Origin: an uncultured Eubacteriales bacterium
Lineage (GTDB): Bacteria; Bacillota; Clostridia; Oscillospirales; Acutalibacteraceae
Assembly: GCA_934477125.1 (NCBI GenBank)
Contig: CAKSOL010000005.1
Coordinates: 62,001-126,000, forward strand
DNA length: 64,000 bases
Direction: 5' to 3'
A program made the translations under genes and the position numbers. The notes beneath the pieces are model-generated. The model did not search any database. It had not been told where the DNA came from and saw only the letters and a program-made list of their open reading frames with translations. This document shows positions 26,052 to 33,974 of the stretch, one piece after another (the stretch's first letter is position 1; each line of letters starts with the position of its first letter).

Positions 26052-27443
26052 TTATGAAATCGAATTTTCAAATTCCTGTATTGAAGCCGCAAGCGCCGCT
26101 TTATCAGCCTCTATAAGCTGCGATGCGGTTTTGGTTATCTGACCGCTGCCCCAAATGGTAGACTGATATTTCGTTGAGCCGGCTAGCGCGGTGTTTATGG
26201 GGACATAATCCTCTTTATTATCGATCTTGAGATTAGAATAAACTTCCTTTTCCTCGTCGGTTAAATAATCGGTAACAGTTCCGAATTTGCCGCTCTTTCT
26301 GGAAATGTTGGATGCAACCTTGGTTACAAGACGAACGAATTCAGCAGCTGCCTCGGAATTTTGCGGAGCTGATGAAATAGCAAAGCCGGGATAGCAGGCG
26401 GTAGCGCAACCGCGCGGCTGTGTATCGTTCAGGAAGTCAAGCGTCGGAACGGGAGCCAGACCCATTTCATATACACCGCCGTTTGCTGCGGCACGCTCAA
26501 CGAATTGCGGATATTCAAGACTTTCTATATAAGCCATTGTATCCTGCCCGTTCGGAAGAGTAGTCCTCGCGTCCATACGTGTTGTATCGCGGCGGGCAAC
26601 GGGGTCGGTTACAAGAATGTCGTAAAGCTTACTGTACATACTGCGGTATTCTGTGTTATCAATATTGTTGACAACCTTGCCGTCCTTTGAAAGATGGGCA
26701 AGGCTTACTGCCATATTGACTCCGTAGTTCCAGCCGGTAAGGCCGTAATCGTTTTTAGAAGTGTTGGTCATCGCCTTGCAGAGCTTAACAAAGTTTGTCC
26801 AGTTCCATTGACCCTCTTTTGCGTACTCAATCGGCGTTTTCTGACCGCTTTGCTCTATTTTCGTTTTGTTATACACTATCGAAAGCAGCGGCATATTCAT
26901 CGACTTTCCGAAAAGCGCGTAAATTTTATCTCCTACCGCATAACGGCGGCTGTAATCAAGATCGTAATCCTCATCATCGAGCGAAAGGTATGTATCAATC
27001 GGAGAAATAAGATTACGCACAGCCCATGTAGGATGATTTGTATTTTCATAATACCGCATTACGTCCGGCGCGCTGCCTGATGCAGTAGCGGTAATCAGAT
27101 GGTCTGTATATGAATCCCAGTCAACAAGGTCGATGGTGACATCCTTTCCGTATGTCTCTTTCCAAATTGACATTGCATGATATATCGGAGTCGGAGATTT
27201 TTCCCTATTTTCTTCGCAGATAAATTCCCAGGTCGTGTTCGTCATATAAACAACCGTTGGGTCTTTAAGCGGCTTCAGATAAATCCCCTCCGCATACTCT
27301 GAGCCCTTTGCCTCAAGCGTATGCTCAGAATCCGACGGCTTTGCCGAGCCGCCGCTGTTGCTGCCGCCGTTATTTCCTCCGCATCCGGCAAGAAGCAGAG
27401 CTGCCAAACATAGGCTGACGGCGCTTGTGATTTTTTTCTTCAT
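26052..27443 (-). CDS. ABC sugar-binding lipoprotein, first gene of locus A
   Basis: A 463-residue lipoprotein: LCLAALLLAGCGG gives a lipobox Cys, followed by a Gly/Ser-rich linker. The rest is a carbohydrate-type extracellular solute-binding protein (TWEFICEENREKSPTP, APDVMRYYEN). It probably serves the second permease pair of this operon (15388-17262), since the fused binding protein sits directly beside the first pair; that pairing is inference. It is the promoter-proximal gene, divergent from the AraC gene at 27774, and its leader contains an inverted repeat at 27464-27479. The locus B counterpart (38947-40344) is at the far end of its cassette, so its position has changed between the copies. 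Confidence 0.9.
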   Translation of the reverse strand: MKKKITSAVSLCLAALLLAGCGGNNGGSNSGGSAKPSDSEHTLEAKGSEYAEGIYLKPLKDPTVVYMTNTTWEFICEENREKSPTPIYHAMSIWKETYGKDVTIDLVDWDSYTDHLITATASGSAPDVMRYYENTNHPTWAVRNLISPIDTYLSLDDEDYDLDYSRRYAVGDKIYALFGKSMNMPLLSIVYNKTKIEQSGQKTPIEYAKEGQWNWTNFVKLCKAMTNTSKNDYGLTGWNYGVNMAVSLAHLSKDGKVVNNIDNTEYRSMYSKLYDILVTDPVARRDTTRMDARTTLPNGQDTMAYIESLEYPQFVERAAANGGVYEMGLAPVPTLDFLNDTQPRGCATACYPGFAISSAPQNSEAAAEFVRLVTKVASNISRKSGKFGTVTDYLTDEEKEVYSNLKIDNKEDYVPINTALAGSTKYQSTIWGSGQITKTASQLIEADKAALAASIQEFENSIS

Positions 27444-27463
27444 ATAAAGCTTTCCTTTCTTAA

Positions 27464-27479
27464 CGGTGACGTCTCACCG
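27464..27479. promoter_or_regulatory. Inverted repeat in leader of locus A operon
   Basis: CGGTGA and TCACCG form perfect six-base arms around a four-base centre, 20 bases before the start codon of the binding-protein gene and just upstream of its ribosome site. It could be a repressor operator or a short hairpin in the mRNA leader; the sequence alone does not decide. Confidence 0.4.
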
Positions 27480-27692
27480 ATTATTTGCAAAACGACTTGG
27501 ATTTAAATGGCAAAATTTATTGTATAACTTTTTCGCCGAAGCAGTATAATTGAAAAATAAACATCATCATTAAATGTTTTTTGATATTTCTTCCTAAAAA
27601 AATCATTTTATAACGCATTCTTTTTTTACAATTATTTTATTATATTATACAAGCAACGGATAATTATTTCTATCAATTATTTAATAAAAACA

Positions 27693-27721
27693 TTGCATTT
27701 TTTATGTTCTTGATTTATACT
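27693..27721 (+). promoter_or_regulatory. Putative sigma-70 promoter of AraC gene (locus A)
   Basis: TTGCAT and TATACT are separated by exactly 17 bases, about 50 bases before the AraC start codon. The leader then carries GGAGG seven bases before the ATG. Confidence 0.55.
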
Positions 27722-27773
27722 GAGTATAAAAGCCAAGATTTTCGAGCTTACCGCAGAACTCGGAGGGATAAAT

Positions 27774-28664
27774 ATGAGCAAAGAAGAAAACCGGATCAGC
27801 AAGCTCACTGAAAACGAATTTTCGTTTGTTATGCTGGAAATACGCGAAAGCAACGCCACACCGGCGCGCGAGCATTTTAAAATAGGTTATGTTTTGCGCG
27901 GGGACGGCGAGATTTCAATAAACGGGAACGAACACCATATTTCTGCCGGAACGCTTTATTTAATAACGTATAATGACGAAAGCTTTATAACCGTAAATAA
28001 TAAAATAATCGTTAAGGAGCTTTGCTTCAGTAACAACCTTATAGATACAGATACTCTGCGCTATCTTACAAGCGGTCTCGTTATTGACGAATATCCGTCA
28101 AATATGTTTGATATTCTTTCCAACGAGGCAGAACGGGAAACGCCGTTGACGCGCCGTTGTATTACTCATATTTTAAATTATATTACTATTGATATTGCGA
28201 ACTACTTTATTTCTCAGCACACGGCGCTTAAAGTGGCGTCAGGAACAAGTCTGCGCCAAGCGCTGCAATATATTGAGGCAAATTATAAAAAGCCGATTAC
28301 GCTTGATGATGTATCGGAGTATGCCGGCTTTTCCCCCACCTATTTCAGCGCTCTTTTTCACAGAGAGCTGTCAGTTACATTTAAACAATACCTTACGGAT
28401 TTGCGCTTGAATTTTGCCGTAAAGCTCTTGGTTACTACAAATATATCTGTTTCGGATATATGCTTTTTGTCAGGATTCAGCAATTTTTCAAATTTTTCGC
28501 GTTCCTTTCGCGGAAAGTTCGGAATATCACCCACACAATACCGCAAAAACCCGACAGAAAACAAAACCCTTGCTGCGGCGAACATTAAATCCGTTCGTCA
28601 CAACAAGGATTCATACGATGATTTTGAGTCTATAAAAGACAACTATAACAATACAGTATCATAA
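27774..28664 (+). CDS. AraC-family transcriptional regulator (locus A)
   Basis: A 296-residue protein. An N-terminal cupin-like sensing domain (YVLRGDGEISINGNEHHIS) is followed by a C-terminal pair of helix-turn-helix motifs (ITLDDVSEYAGFSPTYFSAL and ISVSDICFLSGFSNFSNFS) ending with the family-typical FGISPTQYRK. It is divergent from the locus A operon and likely regulates it in response to a sugar, probably as an activator. GGAGG lies seven bases before the ATG. It is only distantly similar to the second AraC protein at 55296-56159. Its 3' end converges on the GH2 gene. Confidence 0.92.
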   Translation: MSKEENRISKLTENEFSFVMLEIRESNATPAREHFKIGYVLRGDGEISINGNEHHISAGTLYLITYNDESFITVNNKIIVKELCFSNNLIDTDTLRYLTSGLVIDEYPSNMFDILSNEAERETPLTRRCITHILNYITIDIANYFISQHTALKVASGTSLRQALQYIEANYKKPITLDDVSEYAGFSPTYFSALFHRELSVTFKQYLTDLRLNFAVKLLVTTNISVSDICFLSGFSNFSNFSRSFRGKFGISPTQYRKNPTENKTLAAANIKSVRHNKDSYDDFESIKDNYNNTVS

Positions 28665-28681
28665 ATACATACATTTTTATC

Positions 28682-28707
28682 CGGAAATTTCTTTTGGCAA
28701 TTCTCCG
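28682..28707. terminator. Weak convergent terminator candidate
   Basis: CGGAAATT can pair with AATTCTCCG (one bulged base) around a nine-base loop, with T-rich sequence following on the plus strand. It lies between the convergent AraC and GH2 genes. The structure is weak. Confidence 0.3.
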
Positions 28708-28740
28708 AATATTGCATTTTTTATCATTTTATGTACTTTT

Positions 28741-31074
28741 TTATTCAAAAATGAGTTTGCAATCACAATTAAGCGCGGCAATACCGCAGCTATCGCTCAT
28801 TGCTGTAAGCGTAAAGCTCCCCTGCCCCTGCTTCGGCTTTACGGCAATGCGGATTTTGCCCATATACATTTTACGCTCAGTATTTGCGACATTGTTATGG
28901 TCGCAGTTATCGGAGCCTGTGCCTATAATTTTTGAAGGCGCGGTAACGGAAAATCGGACATATTCCGCCGCATCCGGCACGGTAAGACCGTTTTCGTCCA
29001 TACATTCGCAGGTAAACAGCGCTATATCGCTGCCGTTTGACGTAAAGTCGTTATCTCTTGTAAGCTTTAAAGCTACAGGCTTTCCTGTTGTCACACGCTT
29101 ATCACAGCATACCTCTTTACCGCCTATGTATCCCTTTGCTTCAAGCGTACCTACGGCATATTTAACGCTCCATTCGCCGTGGCCGTATTTTTCAATCTGC
29201 TGTTTACCAAACGATTTACCGTTTAAAAACAACTCAAGTTCCTCACAGTTCGTATAAACGGTAACAGTTAATTCTTTCCCTTCAAGTCCTTTAAAATTCC
29301 AATGCGGGACAATGTGCGCCATAGGTTCAGCCGACCAGTGCGATTTGTTCTGATAAAACGCACCTTTCTTTTGCAAAAACAAGTCCAATGCGCCCGAAGC
29401 CGAACATACCCTTGGCCACATAGCCTCTCCCCTATGCTCAACCGCCACCCACTGGTAGCAGCCGAACACATACGACCGTTCACGCAGGAATTTATAGGTT
29501 TTTTCGCGTCCCAAGAACCATTCGTTTGTATCCCTGTCTTTGTCCCTGATTCTGCCGTTAGTATTCGTATCAAAGTTCCAATCGCGAGTTGTTCCGGTTG
29601 CACAGCATTCGGATGCGAATATCGGTTTATCGGGCCGCATTTTATGAACAGTATCGTATATGTTAAGATTATAGTTTATTCCTACAATGTCACATTCGTC
29701 ATAGATTGTGGATTTATCAGGTGTCTTATCCTCAGCCGCAGTAATAGGTCTTGTATAATCAAGCTTTCTTATCTGTGCGGCTATTGCTTTGTGCAGCCGT
29801 TTTCCAGTATTTGTTATATGAAAGGGCTCTTCATTGCTTGTTGACCACATTATAACGCTCGGTCGGTTGCGGTCGCGCTTTATAAGAGATTCAAGCTGCT
29901 CCATAGCCTCTTTCGTACTTTCAAACCACCTTGCCTCGTCCATTACAAGAAAGCCCTGCTCGTCAAAGGCATCCATATAGCTTTCTGTCTGCTGATAATG
30001 GCTCGTGCGGTAGCCGTTGGCACCCATTTCTTTCATAAGAGCCACCTTATATTTCGCTATGTTTTCGGGCACGGCAAGTCCTGTAAGCCCGAAATCCTGA
30101 TGAGCGCACACGCCGTTTATAAAGGTGGACTTTCCGTTTAAAAGCAAGCCGTTTTCGGCGTTTATTTCTACCGTTCTGAAGCCAATACGGGTAGTGTTTT
30201 CATCAATTTCTTCACCGTTAAGTTTAAGTACGGTTTTAACGGTATAGAGATTGGGGTTGTCGCAGTCCCACAAAAGCGGTTTGCAGACTTCAGCACTGTA
30301 TTTTATAACGCCCTTATCGCGTAATTCCACCGTACCCTCGCCCATACCGACAGCTAAAACAGAGCCGTCCGCGCCGATAACACGGCTCTCCAAAGCTACG
30401 GCTTTACTTTCATAATCCGTATTTACAACCGTAGTTTCATAATTTATCTGCCAGCGGTTATCATCAAGCTTTTTATAGGGTGCGTACACGCCCCATAAAT
30501 CTATCGCAACAGGCTCTGTAACGGTCAAATGAACATCACGGTATATTCCGCCGCCCTGATACCACCAGCCCTCAAAGCCATCGGTATTAACATAAACCGC
30601 AATCACATTTTCCTTATCGTAATAAACATAATCGCTTATATCTATTTCAAAGGTATTGTATGAGGAAAAGTTATGATACATAAGGCAGCCGTTTAAATAT
30701 ATGGTGGATTTTCCCGCAATACCGTCAAACCTTAAAAGCACACGCTTGTTTTCGCAGCCTTCTGGCATTTTGAAATGCTTTCTGTACCACGCGTTATCGT
30801 AATGAAGATAACCTAAGGCACAGTTTTCGTTCTCATCGTTATCCTGATACACAATGTAATCGTGCGGCAGACCTACCCATTCCCATTTTTCGGGATTTAT
30901 CAAATTACCATAAAATTGATCGGGTCTATCCGAGTAATTATATGCCGCAGGACCGGAAAGCTTGCGCTCGGTTTTGCTTTGACAATATATAAATCCTTTA
31001 TCCTGTGAAATAGGCTCGGCTATATCTCCCTTGTGAAATCTCCAACCATCGTTTATTATTAACTCTTTTCGCAT
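28741..31074 (-). CDS. Family 2 glycoside hydrolase (beta-galactosidase-like), cytoplasmic
   Basis: A 777-residue protein from ATG 31074, which has GAGGAG about seven bases upstream; a start 15 codons earlier lacks a ribosome site. Order: sugar-binding jelly-roll, immunoglobulin-like domain, TIM-barrel, then C-terminal beta domains. INGVCAHQDFG is a GH2 hallmark, TSNEEPF gives the acid/base Glu415 and FASECC the nucleophile Glu489. No signal peptide is present, so it acts on imported sugars. Beta-galactosidase is the most likely activity; beta-glucuronidase and beta-mannosidase are less likely alternatives. It has its own promoter (31135-31162) directly after the locus B terminator, so it is expressed separately from that operon. 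Confidence 0.92.
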   Translation of the reverse strand: MRKELIINDGWRFHKGDIAEPISQDKGFIYCQSKTERKLSGPAAYNYSDRPDQFYGNLINPEKWEWVGLPHDYIVYQDNDENENCALGYLHYDNAWYRKHFKMPEGCENKRVLLRFDGIAGKSTIYLNGCLMYHNFSSYNTFEIDISDYVYYDKENVIAVYVNTDGFEGWWYQGGGIYRDVHLTVTEPVAIDLWGVYAPYKKLDDNRWQINYETTVVNTDYESKAVALESRVIGADGSVLAVGMGEGTVELRDKGVIKYSAEVCKPLLWDCDNPNLYTVKTVLKLNGEEIDENTTRIGFRTVEINAENGLLLNGKSTFINGVCAHQDFGLTGLAVPENIAKYKVALMKEMGANGYRTSHYQQTESYMDAFDEQGFLVMDEARWFESTKEAMEQLESLIKRDRNRPSVIMWSTSNEEPFHITNTGKRLHKAIAAQIRKLDYTRPITAAEDKTPDKSTIYDECDIVGINYNLNIYDTVHKMRPDKPIFASECCATGTTRDWNFDTNTNGRIRDKDRDTNEWFLGREKTYKFLRERSYVFGCYQWVAVEHRGEAMWPRVCSASGALDLFLQKKGAFYQNKSHWSAEPMAHIVPHWNFKGLEGKELTVTVYTNCEELELFLNGKSFGKQQIEKYGHGEWSVKYAVGTLEAKGYIGGKEVCCDKRVTTGKPVALKLTRDNDFTSNGSDIALFTCECMDENGLTVPDAAEYVRFSVTAPSKIIGTGSDNCDHNNVANTERKMYMGKIRIAVKPKQGQGSFTLTAMSDSCGIAALNCDCKLIFE

Positions 31075-31134
31075 AAAGCTTCTCCTCGAATAAACTGCTT
31101 CAAGCCAATTCGCATACATTAAAAGCCTGAAGTA

Positions 31135-31162
31135 ATTATATCACATATTCTCAAAAACACAA
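31135..31162 (-). promoter_or_regulatory. Promoter of GH2 gene with extended -10
   Basis: On the minus strand, TGATATAAT is an extended -10 element (TGn plus TATAAT at 31140-31135). TTGTGT lies 16 bases upstream as a partial -35. The predicted start gives a leader of about 55 bases to the GH2 start codon. The -35 begins two bases from the terminator stem. Confidence 0.6.
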
Positions 31163-31163
31163 G

Positions 31164-31193
31164 AAAAAGCGGTCTTTTAGCAGACCGCTTTTT
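31164..31193 (-). terminator. Intrinsic terminator of locus B operon
   Basis: An eight-base perfect stem (AGCGGTCT / AGACCGCT) with a six-base loop is flanked by A and T runs that extend it, so either strand ends in a T tract. It follows the stop of the PHP-domain gene by 37 bases and separates that operon from the GH2 gene. Confidence 0.85.
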
Positions 31194-31229
31194 CACAGCA
31201 GCATTATATGCTCAATTTCATCATACCGA

Positions 31230-32162
31230 TTATAAGAATATAGGATTGGTCCACGCCTTTTTACCGTCCTTATCAACTATGCTTATTCTGACATAATCGT
31301 ATGCGCCCGCCCAAAAATCAGCTATATCAAATTCAGCGTGCGTAAGCGCCCCGTTTTCATCGATAACGGCCCTGTTAGGGTGCATATCGCTTTGCAGGCG
31401 AATTCGCGAAACGGGCGAGCAATTTATAACCGCCTTGCCGTTATCAACATAAAAATCATATATTTCAGGACCGCAGGACGAATAAAATTCTCCGTTTTCG
31501 AGAGCTTTTAATATAGAATTCAAATCCTTTTCGGCTTTAACCATAACCCAGCCGCGGCAAAGATCCTCGATGCTGTGTGAGTCGTCGGTTGCGACACCAT
31601 ACCAGCGTTTTCCCTGACCTAATATTTCATCCCAATATGCAGCATCGTCATCGCAGTCACAGTTTATAGCGCTGCTGCTGTTCCATATTTCCATAGCGAA
31701 ATTTCCTTTTTGGGTTTCAAAGTATTTCGCACTTGTCTGGCTCCATATAGGATGGCAGAGAATGGTAAGATTTTTCTTTTTATGAGCAGCATCAAGCCAA
31801 GGCTGATATTTTTCGGATGAAGGCTCTGAACCCCATTCAAATTTCTGATCCTGTTCAAAGCCGTTGCCATCCTCCTTGGAGGGACCTATGCAAAGCGTGT
31901 GAAAGCAGCGGAAACCGTGGCCCTTAACCAGGTCGTTACCGTATTCCATTCCCGGAATAACAAGCAGCCCTGTGTCAGGTGCAAAATTCTTGAAATTATA
32001 TATCTGATGGTCTGTGAGCGCCATAAAGTCATATCCCTGTCCGGCGGCATACTCAAGAACCTGCTCAGGAGTCAGATTTCCGTCGGAACGGGTTGTATGG
32101 CAATGCAGACCGCCTTTCAGAAATCTTTTTCCGTTTTCGATAAAAGCCTGTTGCCGTTTCAT
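31230..32162 (-). CDS. PHP-domain metal-dependent hydrolase, last gene of locus B
   Basis: A 310-residue protein of the PHP superfamily: LHCHTTRSDG (His20, His22 and Asp27 as first metal ligands), MALTDHQ, and further His/Asp clusters such as GVATDDSHS. It resembles the CehA/McbA-type PHP phosphoesterases. There is no signal peptide, so it is cytoplasmic. It is the last gene of the locus B operon, 12 bases after a GH16 gene. A role in hydrolysing a phosphate or other ester from an imported sugar is possible but inferred from context only. AAGGGTG lies seven bases before the ATG. Confidence 0.85.
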   Translation of the reverse strand: MKRQQAFIENGKRFLKGGLHCHTTRSDGNLTPEQVLEYAAGQGYDFMALTDHQIYNFKNFAPDTGLLVIPGMEYGNDLVKGHGFRCFHTLCIGPSKEDGNGFEQDQKFEWGSEPSSEKYQPWLDAAHKKKNLTILCHPIWSQTSAKYFETQKGNFAMEIWNSSSAINCDCDDDAAYWDEILGQGKRWYGVATDDSHSIEDLCRGWVMVKAEKDLNSILKALENGEFYSSCGPEIYDFYVDNGKAVINCSPVSRIRLQSDMHPNRAVIDENGALTHAEFDIADFWAGAYDYVRISIVDKDGKKAWTNPIFL

Positions 32163-32174
32163 TCAAAAACACCC

Positions 32175-33950
32175 TTATCTGATATTCATACTGCCCACGC
32201 CGTGCTTTTGATAAACCCTGCAATAATCGATTTCATAAAGACCAGGCCAAGGCGTGTTTTCGTCCGGCTTTTCAATGCCGGTCAAACCCACAGCCATACT
32301 TATTATCAGGAAAGCCGGCTGATGAAAAACATCCATATTTTCAGATGTTATATCTACCTCTGTGTATTTAATTCCATCCAAATAGAATGCAAGATATTCC
32401 TCGGTCCACTCACAGCCTATAGTATGGAATGACTCATTAAATATCTCTCCGTTTTTCAGCGTGTAAAATCTTTGGGAGGGAACATAACTGTTTATCTGCT
32501 CATGACCGTTTCCGGCATCCATCATCCACCAGCGGTGAATCGTTGAATGTATTGTATCGCTTTCGCCGAACATTTCCATTATATCTATTTCGCCGAACGC
32601 TTTTGAAAAAGGCGTTTGAGTCCAAAATCCGGGCCACATTCCTTTCCCTTTCGGCAGCTTTGCCCTTATTTCAAAATAACCATACTGAAAATTCATCGAA
32701 TTGCTCGTTGAAAGCTTGGCAGATCTATAATTCACACCGGATCGCGTACCTTTGATAACCAGCCTGCCGTTTTCAATATATGAATTCTGCTCACTGTCAT
32801 CTCGATAAAGTATCCCACCATCATAAGCGGTAGCCTCCTCATTATGATGTATCCATTTTCCTTTATCAATGGATGAACCGTTGAATTCATCGCTCCACGC
32901 GAGATAATAGCCTGTTCCGCTTTTAGGATAGCTTTTATTTATATTGATTCCCGCAGATAATTTCACTTCGGTTTTGCCTATTAGCTGCGCGAAAAGTTCA
33001 TTGACTGCCGCGGCGGTTGAAATATCGCTGTCTCCGAGAACAATGATTTTGCCGTCAACATCACGAACAGTATATTTCCCGGTGTCGATTTGAATATTGC
33101 TTGCTGCCCGCGACGTTTTGCCGATGATTATTTCGTACTTTTGTTCAGTTGAACGATCGTCGGCAATCGGTATTTCAATTCCGACAGCCTCGCATATCCT
33201 TCCTGTCAGCCTTTCGGCCTCGCTTGAATAGATAAACGATTTATCTCTCGGCATTACTATTTTATATCCTCTTATATCCGTTCCGGCGATTTGTCCGTTT
33301 CCGGCAATAAGCGGAGCTTTATAAAAGCGAACATAGTTTTCCTTTATTTCCGCAAACTCACTCTTGCAAAGCTCATCATAAAAATATTTTGTTGCTTTTT
33401 CAAGCGCATAGTTGCTTGTTGCATTTATAACAACGCTCCCGTTATTAACCATTATAATATAATCTGCGGCATTATTACTGCGATTTGCTGTAAGCATATT
33501 GTATGCTTTTTTTGATTCTGCCCTGTTGGTATTGCCTATCAGCAATTCTTTTTGTCCGGATTTCGGAGCGGATGCATCATCGTAAACATCTATCATCGCA
33601 TATTTATTATTAAGCCTTGTAGCCAGACGATTTACTGAGTACTGAGCCGTCTCATTAAGTCCGGCAGGGTAAATTATCGGGTATGAAGAAAAATCAATAT
33701 CAGCCGCACTGTCCGCATCGGTATCATTTGCGTAATCGTAGCCGCCGAAATTGTCATCGCCGCCATCGCCGTCATCAACGTCGCTGTACGGGTTTCTTTC
33801 ATCGGAGCCGGAATTATCCGAGGATGATATTCCCTGCTGAGGCTTCTTGGATGGTTTTTTGCCGGTATTAGACTTTTTATCGCCGCAGGAGGTCAGAAAA
33901 ATCAAGACAACCAGCATTATCGCAACCGATTTTATCAGCCCTTTGTTCAT
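32175..33950 (-). CDS. GH16 glycoside hydrolase lipoprotein with duplicated N-terminal domain
   Basis: A 591-residue lipoprotein (LVVLIFLTSC). A low-complexity Ser/Gly/Asp linker precedes two similar alpha/beta domains at about 85-215 and 230-340, each with an IIGKT/LIGNT start and a VVIN/IIVLG strand. The C-terminal jelly-roll has GEIDIMEMFGE, the GH16 active site, with nucleophile Glu454, Asp456 and acid/base Glu459. GH16 enzymes act on beta-1,3(4)-glucan, beta-1,3-glucan or beta-galactans such as agar; the subfamily is not resolved here. It should be membrane-tethered outside the cell, cutting glycan for the importers. AAAGGAG lies seven bases before the ATG. Confidence 0.92.
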   Translation of the reverse strand: MNKGLIKSVAIMLVVLIFLTSCGDKKSNTGKKPSKKPQQGISSSDNSGSDERNPYSDVDDGDGGDDNFGGYDYANDTDADSAADIDFSSYPIIYPAGLNETAQYSVNRLATRLNNKYAMIDVYDDASAPKSGQKELLIGNTNRAESKKAYNMLTANRSNNAADYIIMVNNGSVVINATSNYALEKATKYFYDELCKSEFAEIKENYVRFYKAPLIAGNGQIAGTDIRGYKIVMPRDKSFIYSSEAERLTGRICEAVGIEIPIADDRSTEQKYEIIIGKTSRAASNIQIDTGKYTVRDVDGKIIVLGDSDISTAAAVNELFAQLIGKTEVKLSAGININKSYPKSGTGYYLAWSDEFNGSSIDKGKWIHHNEEATAYDGGILYRDDSEQNSYIENGRLVIKGTRSGVNYRSAKLSTSNSMNFQYGYFEIRAKLPKGKGMWPGFWTQTPFSKAFGEIDIMEMFGESDTIHSTIHRWWMMDAGNGHEQINSYVPSQRFYTLKNGEIFNESFHTIGCEWTEEYLAFYLDGIKYTEVDITSENMDVFHQPAFLIISMAVGLTGIEKPDENTPWPGLYEIDYCRVYQKHGVGSMNIR

Positions 33951-33974
33951 TTCAACTCTCCTTTTCTCAAATAA

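Larger units (their letters stand above)
27444..27773. other. Divergent intergenic region between locus A operon and AraC gene
   Basis: A very AT-rich 330-base gap. It contains a plausible promoter for the plus-strand regulator (27693-27721) and an inverted repeat close to the minus-strand start (27464-27479). I could not identify a convincing minus-strand promoter: several TATAAT-like hexamers occur, but none has a good -35 at the right distance, which would fit an activator-dependent promoter. No small gene is evident. Confidence 0.7.
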
